Below, one piece after another: positions 34,686 through 43,454 of a DNA stretch of 64,000 nucleotides. Origin of the DNA: Duganella sp. BuS-21 (GTDB lineage Bacteria > Pseudomonadota > Gammaproteobacteria > Burkholderiales > Burkholderiaceae_D); NCBI GenBank assembly GCA_041874725.1, contig CP097466.1, positions 4,898,001 through 4,962,000 of the forward strand, written 5' to 3'. The translations under genes and the position numbers were made by a program. The number at the start of each line of letters is the position of its first letter. The first letter of the stretch is position 1. Under the pieces are notes generated by a model, which worked only from the letters and a program-made list of their open reading frames with translations, had not been told where the DNA came from and did no database searches.

Positions 34686-34761
34686 TGGCTCCCCGACCTG
34701 GACTCGAACCAGGGACCTGCGGATTAACAGTCCGTCGCTCTACCAACTGAGCTATCAGGGA
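34686..34761 (-). tRNA. tRNA-Asn (GTT), right boundary of the island
   Basis: A 76-nt cloverleaf with encoded CCA: acceptor TCCCTGA/TCGGGGA, D-arm AGCTCAGTTGGTAGAGC, anticodon loop CTGTTAA (GTT), T-arm with GGTTCGAGTCC. It is the intact gene paired with the 3' fragment at 24,954-24,999. Confidence 0.97.
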
Positions 34762-34971
34762 ATTGAGGCCAACATTATAGCCGCCGCCCCCACGTTTGCC
34801 CAGCCCCAAAATCTATATTTCTCCAGTTGCCCCGAAAAGTCCCTTTTACGTCACAAGTAACAAGATTCCGATGTACCTAAAACGAAAGTTACTATATCAT
34901 TATTTTCGTTTCCATAATTACATCGAAGTTGTGAAGAGAGTTTAATCCGAAGTAATAACAATAAAGGGGAT

Positions 34972-35673
34972 ATGGCTATGAAACTGGGCAAATTCACACG
35001 AAAAATCATGCTTGCAAGCTTTGCGAGCATGGCCATGGCATCCGGCGCCAGCGCTACCAATGTGCTGCTGTTTGATGACTTCATCTACGCCAACGACGTC
35101 TGGGGCACGGCGCTGGCGGGCTTGGGCGTCAATGTCACCAGCGTGACCGACGACAGCGCCTTCAACGCGGCCATCGGCGGCGGCTACGATCTGGTGGTCG
35201 TACAATTGGACAGCACCGGCCACTCGCTCGATCTGAGCAGCTACCTGAGCGGCGGCGGCAAACTCATTTACGGCAACTGGATGAGCACCGACGACGCCAC
35301 CGTGGGCGTGACCCAAGGCAGCGTCAATCAGTACGGTATGCAAATCACATCGGCAGCCCTGTCCGCCGGCCTGAGCAGCGCTACGCAAGCGCTGACCAAT
35401 CCTACCTATGGCATCTTCTCACGCGAGCTCGACGGCGCAGTGAGCCTGGCCACGCTGGGCTCCTATTCCGGCATCCTGCAAACCTATAACGACCAGATCA
35501 TCGTCAACGGCTTCCTCGGCGAAACCATGGCGCTCACCACCGACGAAGTTCGCCTCTATCAAAACGAAGTCACCCTGCTGATGGCGCCGGTACCTGAGCC
35601 CAGCACCTACGCCATGCTGGGCGCGGGCTTGGTCCTGCTGGGCGTCGCCGCCCGCCGCAAACGCTCCGCATAG
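34972..35673 (+). CDS. PEP-CTERM sorting domain protein
   Basis: The 233-residue exported protein starts with a signal peptide (KIMLASFASMAMASGASA) and ends with a PEP-CTERM signal (VPEPSTYAM, hydrophobic helix, AARRKRSA). The body (VLLFDDFIYANDVWGTALAG, then GGGYDLVVVQLDSTGHS and GGGKLIYGNWM) looks like a flavodoxin- or GATase-like alpha/beta fold without catalytic residues. AAGGGG is upstream; ATGs at 34972 and 34978 are both possible starts. It is processed by an exosortase encoded elsewhere. Confidence 0.87.
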   Translation: MAMKLGKFTRKIMLASFASMAMASGASATNVLLFDDFIYANDVWGTALAGLGVNVTSVTDDSAFNAAIGGGYDLVVVQLDSTGHSLDLSSYLSGGGKLIYGNWMSTDDATVGVTQGSVNQYGMQITSAALSAGLSSATQALTNPTYGIFSRELDGAVSLATLGSYSGILQTYNDQIIVNGFLGETMALTTDEVRLYQNEVTLLMAPVPEPSTYAMLGAGLVLLGVAARRKRSA

Positions 35674-35712
35674 TCGGCCACCGCCTCGGGTGCCGTTGCG
35701 CATCCGGGGCGT

Positions 35713-36270
35713 TCAGATATTGATATGCTGCTCGATCACCGCATCGAGTGCGCGCACATCGTCTTCATCATCGAGTTGCTGGAAGTCTTGCGCAATGGCC
35801 GACAACTTGCTGCGCAAGAAAATCTCCTCGGCCACCGGACTGGCAACCTCAGCGCGCCGCATCATTCCCTCCCGCAGCTTCAGCGTCGTAGGAAACACCT
35901 GGACCGACCAGGCGCCCAGCCGCACGCCGGCGTACAGCAGACGCGCCTGTTTCAGCTTGCAGCCGCCGGCAAGACAGGCATAGTAGAACATGCGGTCGGC
36001 CTCATGCCGGATCACGGTCGGGTCATCACACGCGACGTCATGCACAATGGATGCGCGCCGGTAATCATCGGTGTAGGGACTGCCGACGGTCGACCACAAA
36101 AATTCCGGAATGCTGGCGCCGTTGACGATGGAACCGGCCGGCGCAGACCACAGCTTGCCGCCGGGGTCCTTGAACCAGAAATCTTCCAGCAACAGCATGT
36201 CGCGGTCCTTGCCGGCCGCGTTGATCAGCCACTCCGTCTTCGGGTTGCCTGAGAAAAAACCATGCGCCAT
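35713..36270 (-). CDS. DUF1353 family protein
   Basis: The 185-residue protein has the DUF1353 signature: AGSIVNGASIPEFLWSTVGS, then DDYRRASIVHDVAC with a conserved His-Asp, and ADRMFYYACL. DUF1353 proteins are common in phages and prophages; the His and Asp residues suggest an enzyme, but the activity is not known to me. No phage structural genes are near. The gene lies between two tRNA-Asn copies, a typical place for acquired genes. Confidence 0.82.
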   Translation of the reverse strand: MAHGFFSGNPKTEWLINAAGKDRDMLLLEDFWFKDPGGKLWSAPAGSIVNGASIPEFLWSTVGSPYTDDYRRASIVHDVACDDPTVIRHEADRMFYYACLAGGCKLKQARLLYAGVRLGAWSVQVFPTTLKLREGMMRRAEVASPVAEEIFLRSKLSAIAQDFQQLDDEDDVRALDAVIEQHINI

Positions 36271-36330
36271 GGAGGTCTCCCCTATATCAAATTGAACTAT
36301 CGCGTGCGTGCCTGGTACTGGCTTGACCTG

Positions 36331-36732
36331 TCAGGCGCCGCAATTGATCTTCCACGGGACGCCGAAGCGATCAATCACAATTGCGTAACAAGGCGACCAG
36401 AATGTTTTCTGCGGCGCGAGCACAACCTGTCCGCCGGTTTGCAGCGCGTTGAAGAACAACCTGACCTTGTCCTCCGAATCAACGCCCATCAGAACGTAGA
36501 AACCTGCCGGCTTCGCATACCTGCCGGAGTCGACATCGGCACCAGCCAGTTCGACACCGTCTATGCAGATATTTGCATGAACAATTTTCTCCGAGTCCGA
36601 CTCGGACTTCGCCGGAACCGGCGAGTCCCTCACCTTCAACATCGTCCCGATGCGTCCACCGAGATGTTCAGCGTAGAAGCGGAAAGCCTCCTCGCATTGT
36701 CCGTCGAAATCGATATGGAATGACATGCTCAT
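36331..36732 (-). CDS. PhnB-like VOC family protein
   Basis: The 133-residue protein has the PhnB/3-demethylubiquinone-type VOC pattern (HIDFDGQCEEAFRFYAEHLGG, FYVLMGVDSEDKVRLFFNAL, then FWSPCYAIVIDRFGVPWKIN). Members are small single-domain proteins of unclear function, often called glyoxalase-like. The metal ligands of true glyoxalases are only partly conserved. It appears monocistronic, downstream of a small fragment. Confidence 0.82.
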   Translation of the reverse strand: MSMSFHIDFDGQCEEAFRFYAEHLGGRIGTMLKVRDSPVPAKSESDSEKIVHANICIDGVELAGADVDSGRYAKPAGFYVLMGVDSEDKVRLFFNALQTGGQVVLAPQKTFWSPCYAIVIDRFGVPWKINCGA

Positions 36733-36747
36733 ATCAGGTAGCTCCCT

Positions 36748-37035
36748 TTAGCGAATAGCGTCAACATCGAAACGTTTTACCCATGCAAGGCCCGATCCAC
36801 TCATCACCTCCGTGCCTAGTTCAACATCAGCATAATAAAACTGGGGCGGCAAGATTTTCTGTTCAACCGCAAAATGGGTCAATTTTACAACATCGAATGA
36901 GCCCTCCAAGGAGGATGCCTTTGCCCGGAAGTTGTCAGCCAAACAGAGGTGGCGACTGGCGACGCTATGTCGGCCGTTGGTGACTATCGCCAGCTCGTGC
37001 AATATCCGCAAACTGCGCAAGCCCGCATGACTCAC
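36748..37035 (-). pseudogene. possible fragment of a hypothetical gene
   Basis: The last 50 codons (VVKLTHFAVEQKILPPQFYY, then VELGTEVMSGSGLAWVKRFD) read like a genuine protein end. The first 40 codons are less convincing and no ribosome site is seen. It is probably the 3' remnant of a gene cut by events at the neighbouring tRNA-Asn. Confidence 0.35.
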
Positions 37036-37126
37036 CGGAAGCGGCGATGGCGCCTGTGGAGGCGGAGCCCATGGACAAGTACCCTGCTTGTCAACTCCTT
37101 GCTCGCCTGGCTACACTTCAAAACGC

Positions 37127-37157
37127 AAAAAGCCCAACCGGTGAAGGCTGGGCTTTT
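37127..37157 (-). terminator. tRNA-Asn terminator
   Basis: AAAAAGCCCAACC pairs with GGCTGGGCTTTT. It lies nine bases past the 3' end of the tRNA on the minus strand. Confidence 0.82.
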
Positions 37158-37165
37158 ATATATTC

Positions 37166-37241
37166 TGGCTCCCCGACCTGGACTCGAACCAGGGACCTGC
37201 GGATTAACAGTCCGTCGCTCTACCAACTGAGCTATCAGGGA
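37166..37241 (-). tRNA. tRNA-Asn (GTT), copy 2
   Basis: Identical in sequence to the 34.7-kb copy over all 76 bases, including the encoded CCA and the GTT anticodon. Confidence 0.97.
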
Positions 37242-37298
37242 AAAGAGGCCGTACTATATACGGCCTGCTTTCAGCTGTCTAGGCTGAACGACGATTTT

Positions 37299-39485
37299 TT
37301 AGAAACCGCCGCGGAATTGCACGCCAAACTGGCGCGGTTCGTTGACGAAGCCGGTCAGGTTGTTGAAGTCGATACCACCGATGAGACGCTCGGTGTTGGT
37401 GATGTTACGCGCATAGCCGGCCACTTCGTACTTGCCGCCATCCCAGTTGTAACCCACGCGCAGACCACCTTCCACCAGGTTCTTGCCGGTGAATTCCTTC
37501 GACTCGTACAGGAAGAAGTTGATCTTGCTGCGGTACGACCAGTCGGTCAGCACGAACAGGTTGCCTTCGGCCAGCGGCCAGTTGTAGCGCGCGCTGGCGT
37601 TGACGATGTACTTGGCAGCCTGCGGCAGTGGGTTGCCGTTGATCGAGACCAGGCCGTTGGCGCCAATCGGATCGGTGATCGTGCACTGCGCGCATTTCGC
37701 CACGTACAGGCTCGGATCCTTGATCTCGGTGAAGTTGTACGAACCGCTCAGGCTGACCTTGAAGTCCGGGGTCAGGAAACCTTCGATCTCGCCTTCGACA
37801 CCGCGACCGGCGGTCTTGGCGGCGTTGATCAGCTTGGTGACGTTGGAGTTGCCGCCGACCACGGTCAGCTGCTGGTTCTTGACGTCGTAGTTGAACACGC
37901 TCAGCGACGCGCGGGCGCGGCGGTTGAACAGGTCGGCCTTGACGCCGGCTTCAAACGAGGTGATGGTTTCCGCATCGGCCACAGTAATCGGCACCGACGC
38001 CGACGCAGCGGCGATCGACGGCGCGCGGAAGCCGGTCGCTACGCGACCGTAGGCGCTGACGTCCTTGTTGATCTTGTAGGTGCCGCTCAGGTCCCAGTTC
38101 GCCTTGTTCTTGCTGACGTCCACCGACTTCGGACCGATCTGGGTCACGTTCCACGATTCGACGGTGCGGAAGTCTTTTTCGTCGTGGGTGTAACGTACGC
38201 CGCCGCGCACCGTGAATTCGCTCGACACGTCATAGGTCACCGAACCGAAGGCCGCGTAGGCGGTGTTGTTCTGGTGGCTCATCAGATGCGAGGTCTGCAG
38301 CTGGGTGGTGCTGTCGAAGTTGTCGCTGGCGCCGTCGCCGCTTTCCTTGAAGTAGTACACGCCGGCCTGCCAGTTCAGCGGACCTGCGTTCTTCGATTCA
38401 ACGCGGAATTCCTGGCTGTACTGCTTCAGCTCGGGAACGCTGCCGGCGGTTTGCACCTGGAAGGGAATGAAGCCGGGACCGGTCGGCGTGCCGCCGTCGA
38501 TGTCGCCACGGGTGTAGTAGTTGTCGATGGCTTCGTAGCCGGTGATCGAGAACAGCTTGACCGCACCCAGGTCCCAGCTCAGGCGCGCACCGGCGCCGTT
38601 GGTGCGCAGGTTCTGGAAGTTCAGGCCGTTGGTGTTGATCTTGGTGAAGTCGTAGCCGTCAGCCAGATCATTGGTGCCCTTCTTGATGGCGTTGGCGCGG
38701 AACAGGCGCGCGCTGCCGTCGGTCGAGCGCGCGTGCACGTTGAACAGCGCGTTGAAGGTGGTGCTCGGCTTGTACAGGAATTGCACGCGCTCGGCGTGTT
38801 CGTTGTAGCCTTCCAGCGCATCGGTCTGCTTGGTGAAGGTGTTGTCGACGAAGTCGTCGCGGTGCTGGCGCAGGGTCGCCACGCGCATTGCCCACTCGCT
38901 CGACAGCGGCACGTTGACGGCCGCTTCCAGGTTGGTGGTGTTGTGGCTGGCCCACGACAGGCTGTAGTAGCCTTCCATCTTTTCCAGGCTCGGCTTGGCC
39001 GATTCAAACTTGACCACGCCGGCCGGGGTGTTGCGGCCGAACAGGGTGCCTTGCGGGCCGCGCAGCACTTCCACACCGGCCACGTCGAAGACCGGGAAGC
39101 CTTTCAGGATGCCGTTTTCTTGCACTACGTCGTCATAGATCAGCGACACGGGCTGCGAAGCGAAGGTCGAGAAGTCGGTGTTGCCGTAGCCGCGGATGTA
39201 GAAGCGCGGGAAGGTACGGCCGTTCGACGATTCCACGTTCAGCGAAGGCACTTTGCCCGCCAGGAAACGGATGTCCTGGCCGCCGGACAGCAGCACGTCC
39301 AGTTTCTCGTTATTGAGCATGGTCACGGAGACCGGCACATCCTTGATGTTTTCCGCGCGGCGCTGGGCCGTCACGGTCACGGTTTCCAGCTGCGGTTCGG
39401 TGGCGGTTTGCGCCAGGGCGGTACCGATAGGCATCACGGCGCCCAGCGCCAGCAGGCGCTTGTGCATCTTCGACAGTTTGATCAT
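37299..39485 (-). CDS. TonB-dependent outer membrane receptor
   Basis: The 728-residue protein has a signal peptide (MHKRLLALGAVMPIGTALAQ), a TonB-box-like ETVTVTAQRR, a plug domain (IRGYGNTDFSTF, then VEVLRGPQGTLFGRNTPAGVV) and a 22-strand barrel ending in a terminal Phe. It takes up a ligand across the outer membrane with TonB energy. Siderophore and sugar receptors share this layout. A GPH symporter and GH43 gene lie 1.4 kb away but are separated by the DUF3334 gene, so a sugar oligomer is only one possibility. Confidence 0.92.
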   Translation of the reverse strand: MIKLSKMHKRLLALGAVMPIGTALAQTATEPQLETVTVTAQRRAENIKDVPVSVTMLNNEKLDVLLSGGQDIRFLAGKVPSLNVESSNGRTFPRFYIRGYGNTDFSTFASQPVSLIYDDVVQENGILKGFPVFDVAGVEVLRGPQGTLFGRNTPAGVVKFESAKPSLEKMEGYYSLSWASHNTTNLEAAVNVPLSSEWAMRVATLRQHRDDFVDNTFTKQTDALEGYNEHAERVQFLYKPSTTFNALFNVHARSTDGSARLFRANAIKKGTNDLADGYDFTKINTNGLNFQNLRTNGAGARLSWDLGAVKLFSITGYEAIDNYYTRGDIDGGTPTGPGFIPFQVQTAGSVPELKQYSQEFRVESKNAGPLNWQAGVYYFKESGDGASDNFDSTTQLQTSHLMSHQNNTAYAAFGSVTYDVSSEFTVRGGVRYTHDEKDFRTVESWNVTQIGPKSVDVSKNKANWDLSGTYKINKDVSAYGRVATGFRAPSIAAASASVPITVADAETITSFEAGVKADLFNRRARASLSVFNYDVKNQQLTVVGGNSNVTKLINAAKTAGRGVEGEIEGFLTPDFKVSLSGSYNFTEIKDPSLYVAKCAQCTITDPIGANGLVSINGNPLPQAAKYIVNASARYNWPLAEGNLFVLTDWSYRSKINFFLYESKEFTGKNLVEGGLRVGYNWDGGKYEVAGYARNITNTERLIGGIDFNNLTGFVNEPRQFGVQFRGGF

Positions 39486-39908
39486 TCAATTTCCCGATTT
39501 AAATGTAGTGCAAAGAGTTAGAAACAGTTGTCTCCTGCTTTCTCTTTTATTGTCACCACCCGCTCATCTGTCGTGACCGTGGTAGCGCGTGGCGGCCGGT
39601 TGGCGCACGCGGTAGCTAGCAATATTGCACCGACTTTTTTGAAAGGCGATATTCTCATTGATTGATACCATGTATTGCAAGCTGAATATAAGCCAAACTA
39701 CATTAACGGTTGGAAATTCGGCTAAGCATATGTAAGAACTGAATAATCAGTGGCTTAGGCGCGCCGCGCCGCCAGTCGAAGCACCATGGCGGCAAGCGCA
39801 TCGGGAAGACATCGGGCACAGGAGGGACGTGGCAATTGTAGGAAAATTGCCACAAATGCAGCACGGCCAGCGCGAGGCTGGCCGTGTGGGGAGGAGGGAA
39901 AGCCGGCC
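39486..39908. other. intergenic region upstream of the TonB receptor
   Basis: A 423-bp gene-free stretch. It holds the receptor promoter side, a short palindrome ATAC-CAT-GTAT at 39665-39675 that could bind a regulator, and the terminator hairpin of the DUF3334 gene. I see no small gene in it. Confidence 0.5.
39862..39886 (-). terminator. hairpin after the DUF3334 gene
   Basis: CACGGCCAGC and GCTGGCCGTG form a 10-bp stem with a five-base loop, 22 bases past the DUF3334 stop. The following T run is weak. Confidence 0.65.
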
Positions 39909-40610
39909 TTACATGCCTAGCGATTTCAGCAGTGCATCGGAGTCGCTATCGTCGGACGAGACACTGGACGAACCGCCGCCACCGGCGCGGTGGGCGTCGC
40001 GCTGCTGCTCGTCGAGCAGGGCGTCCGGATCGTCGATTTCGCTGGCGTCGAAGTCATGCAGGCGGATGAACTCGGTGCGGTCGATGGCCAGTTCCAGGTA
40101 AAACACATTGCTGGTTTCGGTGTAGAAGCTGACGCGGCGCATTTCCGGGCGGTCCAGCGGCGTATCGACGCTCAGCACGATCTGCTTGTTCAGCACCAGC
40201 ATCTTCGGCTGGTTCTGGGTGATGTTGGTTTGCAGCTCGCGGCGGATCTTGCCGGTGAAGTCGCCGACGATCTGGTTCATCAGTTCGCCCAGGATGTTGG
40301 ACACTTCGTCCGAGGTGTGCGAACTGGCCAGTTCCGACTTCGGCATGCCCATGTGCAGCATGTAGCGCTCGTAGATCTCCATCGCCGTCTCGGCGGCAAA
40401 GTTCAGCACCACCAGGCCGGTAAAGCCGCCGTCGAACAGCACGAAGCAGCCGATGTCCGGCTTCAGGCCGATCTTGGTGATACGCTGAACCATGCCCGAA
40501 TAATGCACCTTGCTTTGCGTTGCCACGTTCAACACCCGGGTGACCGAGTTGCACAGACTCACCAACAAGTCTTCGGTGCCGTAGACAACCCCTTCGTTTT
40601 CGCTGCTCAT
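39909..40610 (-). CDS. DUF3334 (CheX/CheC-like) protein
   Basis: The 233-residue protein resembles CheC/CheX-type phosphatase folds (GLVVLNFAAETAMEIYERYM, then EVSNILGELMNQIVGDFTGK, in which the E-x2-N pattern is typical of CheC/CheX active sites) with a Ser/Asp-rich flexible tail. I assign it to DUF3334 from memory. A role in dephosphorylating a response regulator is plausible but unproved. No chemotaxis operon is adjacent. Confidence 0.72.
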   Translation of the reverse strand: MSSENEGVVYGTEDLLVSLCNSVTRVLNVATQSKVHYSGMVQRITKIGLKPDIGCFVLFDGGFTGLVVLNFAAETAMEIYERYMLHMGMPKSELASSHTSDEVSNILGELMNQIVGDFTGKIRRELQTNITQNQPKMLVLNKQIVLSVDTPLDRPEMRRVSFYTETSNVFYLELAIDRTEFIRLHDFDASEIDDPDALLDEQQRDAHRAGGGGSSSVSSDDSDSDALLKSLGM

Positions 40611-40873
40611 AATTCCTACCTCTACTCGAATTCTAAAGATGAAAGCCTGTTTCCCCGGTCAAAATTCTTGCCCAAGAAATATGGTTCAGAATACCGAGTG
40701 GCAAGATTCCCGTCCATAGGATTTGCGTATTTGTGCGAGATTTTGGCGCAAAATGCGCATCCGTGCGTCCGGCCAGGGGCTTCCAAACGCCGCTGCGGAA
40801 GATAACCTGCTTGACGCCCCCGGCTGGAAAAGTGACAATCAAATGATTGCGCTATCCATTTAATAAAAAATTT

Positions 40874-40888
40874 GATGGTAATACCATC
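40874..40888. promoter_or_regulatory. palindromic operator of the GPH-GH43 operon
   Basis: GATGGTAATACCATC is a perfect palindrome around a three-base centre, 10 bases before the GGAG of the symporter gene. TGGTnnnACCA is the core of many GntR/FadR-type operators. A repressor released by a pentose or uronate is likely; its gene is not in the window. Confidence 0.6.
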
Positions 40889-40907
40889 GAAACAGGCCGG
40901 AGACATG

Positions 40908-42395
40908 ATGAATCAAACCCTACCCAACCCTACGGGCAAGCTTTCCCGTCTGGAAAAGATCGGCTATAGCCTGGGCGACCTCGCCGCCAACCTGATCTTC
41001 CAGACCCTGCTTACCTTCATCGCCTTTTTCTACACCGACGTCTACAAGATTCCGGCCAACGCGGCGGCCACCATCATCTTCATCGGCGGCCTGACGGGCG
41101 CCTGCTTCAATCCCATCATGGGCTTGATCGCCGACCGCACCGCCACCCGCTGGGGCAAGTTCCGCCCGTGGCTGCTATGGACCGCCGTCCCGTTCGGCCT
41201 GATCTCCATCCTCGCCTTCAGCACGCCGGACCTGGGCGACAATGGCAAGATCATCTACGCCACCCTGACCTACCTGGCGCTGCTGCTGATCTACTCGGCC
41301 AACAACCTGCCCTACTCGGCGCTGAGCGGCGTGCTGACCGGCAGCATGCAGGAGCGCAACAGCCTGTCGTCCTACCGCTTCGTCGCGGTGATGGTGGCCC
41401 AGTTGATTATCCAGGTGCTGCTGCTGCCGCTGGTGCTGATTCTCGGCGGCGGTGACAAGGTGGCCGGCTTCCGCAACACCATGATGCTGTTTGCCTTCGC
41501 CGGCACCATCTGCTTCCTGGTCGCCTTTGCCACCACCAGCGAGCGCATCGTGCCGACCGCCGAGCAGCGCTCCAGCATCGGCCAGGACTTGCTCGACCTG
41601 ATGCGCAACAAGCCGTGGGTGGTGATGCTGCTGCTGACCATCATGGTGTTCATCACGCTGGCCCTCAAGGGTGGCCTGTACATTTACTATTTCAAGAACT
41701 ACCTGAGTGAAGCGGCGTTGGCCGTGTTCCTCCAGGACATCGGCTTCATCGGCTTTATCGAGCACCTGAACGGCGCGCTCAACAGCATCGGCCTGACCAA
41801 GTTCCAGTGGCCGGAAGATCCCGCCACCTCGGCCTTCAGCCTGTTCAACGGCGCCGGCATCCTTTGCATGATCATCGGCATCGGCTTCTCGAAGTCGCTG
41901 GCCGACCGCTTCGGCAAGCGCGATGTGTATGGCGCGGCGCTGCTGGTGTCCACCTTGTTCATGCTGGTGTTCTACATGTTCTCGCCGTCGTCGATCGGCC
42001 TGGTGTTCGGCGCGCAAATCCTGCACGGCTTCTTCTACGGCATCACCATCCCGCTGCTGTGGGCCATGATCGCCGACGTCGCCGACTACTCGGAATGGAA
42101 AAACAACCGCCGCGCCACAGCGTTGCTGTTCTCGGCCATGATCTTCGGCCTCAAGGCCGGCCTCAGCATCGGCGGCGCGCTGGTTGCCGCGCTGCTGGCA
42201 GGCTATGGCTACGATGGCGCCCAAGCCGTGCAGCCGCAAACGGTGGCGGACGGCATCCGCATTTCGATCAGTCTGTATGCATCGCTGCCATTCCTGGTCG
42301 GCGTCGGCATCCTGTACTTCTACGACATCAACAAATCGGCCGAACGCACGATCGAACTGGATCTGCAAGCCCGCCGCGCTCAACCCACCGCATAA
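40908..42395 (+). CDS. GPH-family sugar:cation symporter
   Basis: The roughly 495-residue protein has twelve membrane helices and the GPH family pattern (KIGYSLGDLAANLIFQ, FNPIMGLIADRTATRWGKFRPW between helices 2 and 3, YSEWKNNRRATALLFSAMIF). GPH carriers import glycosides, pentosides or hexuronides with H+ or Na+. It is followed after nine bases by a GH43 enzyme, so the substrate is probably a xyloside or arabinoside. The ATG at 40908 has GGAG at a five-base spacing. Confidence 0.93.
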   Translation: MNQTLPNPTGKLSRLEKIGYSLGDLAANLIFQTLLTFIAFFYTDVYKIPANAAATIIFIGGLTGACFNPIMGLIADRTATRWGKFRPWLLWTAVPFGLISILAFSTPDLGDNGKIIYATLTYLALLLIYSANNLPYSALSGVLTGSMQERNSLSSYRFVAVMVAQLIIQVLLLPLVLILGGGDKVAGFRNTMMLFAFAGTICFLVAFATTSERIVPTAEQRSSIGQDLLDLMRNKPWVVMLLLTIMVFITLALKGGLYIYYFKNYLSEAALAVFLQDIGFIGFIEHLNGALNSIGLTKFQWPEDPATSAFSLFNGAGILCMIIGIGFSKSLADRFGKRDVYGAALLVSTLFMLVFYMFSPSSIGLVFGAQILHGFFYGITIPLLWAMIADVADYSEWKNNRRATALLFSAMIFGLKAGLSIGGALVAALLAGYGYDGAQAVQPQTVADGIRISISLYASLPFLVGVGILYFYDINKSAERTIELDLQARRAQPTA

Positions 42396-42404
42396 GGCCA
42401 TATC

Positions 42405-43415
42405 ATGTCCGAACAACTGACGCCAGCCGAACAACAAGCCCTGCTGCGCGCCATCTCGCAGCCGCTGGTTTCGCATATTTACACGGCCGATCCGTCGGCC
42501 CACGTCTTCAACGGCAAGCTCTACATCTATCCATCGCACGACATTGAAGCGGGCATTCCCTTCAACGACAACGGCGACCACTTCGGCATGGAGGATTACC
42601 ACGTGCTGTCGATGGACAGCCCGGACGGCGCCGCCACCGACCACGGCGTCGCCCTGCACGTCAAGGACGTGCCCTGGGCGGAGCGCCAGATGTGGGCGCC
42701 GGATGCCGCCACCAAGGACGGCAAGTACTACCTGTACTTCCCGGCCAAGCGCGCCGACGGCATCTTCCAGATCGGCGTAGCCGTCGGCGAGCAGCCGCAA
42801 GGCCCATTCACGCCGGAACCGACCGCCATCGAGGGCAGCTATTCGATCGATCCGGCGGTGTTTGAAGACCAGGGCCAGCACTATATGTACTTCGGCGGCA
42901 TCTGGGGCGGCCAGCTGCAGAAGTACCGCGACAACAGCTACGCCGCCGGCAACCAAGAGCCGGCCGACGACCAGCCGGCGCTGGGCGCCCGCGTGGCGCG
43001 TCTGACGCCGGACATGAAAGGCTTTGCCGAGGCGCCGCGCGAGGTGGTGATCCTGGACCAGAACGGCCAGCCGCTGACGGCCGGCGACCACGACCGCCGC
43101 TACTTCGAAGGCCCGTGGATGCACAAGTACCAGGGCAAGTACTACTTCTCCTACTCAACCGGCGACACCCACTTCCTGTGCTACGCGGTCGGCGACAATC
43201 CCTACGGCCCGTTCACCTATCAGGGCCAGATCCTGACGCCGGTGATCGGCTGGACCACCCACCACTCGATCGTGGAATTCGCAGGCCGCTGGTTCCTGTA
43301 CTACCACGACAGCAGCCTGTCGCAAGGCATCACCCACCTGCGCTCGGTGAAGGTGACGGAATTGTTCTACGACGAAAACGGCCGCATCAAGACCATCGCC
43401 CCCTACGGCACGTAA
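42405..43415 (+). CDS. glycoside hydrolase family 43 enzyme
   Basis: The 336-residue protein is a five-bladed GH43 propeller without signal peptide. The catalytic base Asp lies in IYTADPSAHVFNGKLYIYPS, the pKa-setting Asp in YSIDPAVFED, and the general acid Glu in YFEGPWMHKYQG. GH43 enzymes are beta-xylosidases and arabinofuranosidases. Cotranscribed with the symporter, it should cleave the imported oligosaccharide in the cytoplasm. Confidence 0.92.
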   Translation: MSEQLTPAEQQALLRAISQPLVSHIYTADPSAHVFNGKLYIYPSHDIEAGIPFNDNGDHFGMEDYHVLSMDSPDGAATDHGVALHVKDVPWAERQMWAPDAATKDGKYYLYFPAKRADGIFQIGVAVGEQPQGPFTPEPTAIEGSYSIDPAVFEDQGQHYMYFGGIWGGQLQKYRDNSYAAGNQEPADDQPALGARVARLTPDMKGFAEAPREVVILDQNGQPLTAGDHDRRYFEGPWMHKYQGKYYFSYSTGDTHFLCYAVGDNPYGPFTYQGQILTPVIGWTTHHSIVEFAGRWFLYYHDSSLSQGITHLRSVKVTELFYDENGRIKTIAPYGT

Positions 43416-43421
43416 GTAGAT

Positions 43422-43450
43422 CCCGCAACATGCCTTGCCGCAGTTGCGGG
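43422..43450 (+). terminator. terminator of the GPH-GH43 operon
   Basis: CCCGCAAC pairs with GTTGCGGG across a 13-base loop, followed by ATTTTTA. It lies directly after the GH43 stop. Confidence 0.8.
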
Positions 43451-43454
43451 ATTT

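Noticed and set aside
41175..43124. 649-codon minus-strand frame opposite the GPH and GH43 genes
   Set aside because: Same reason: antisense shadow of two well-supported genes.
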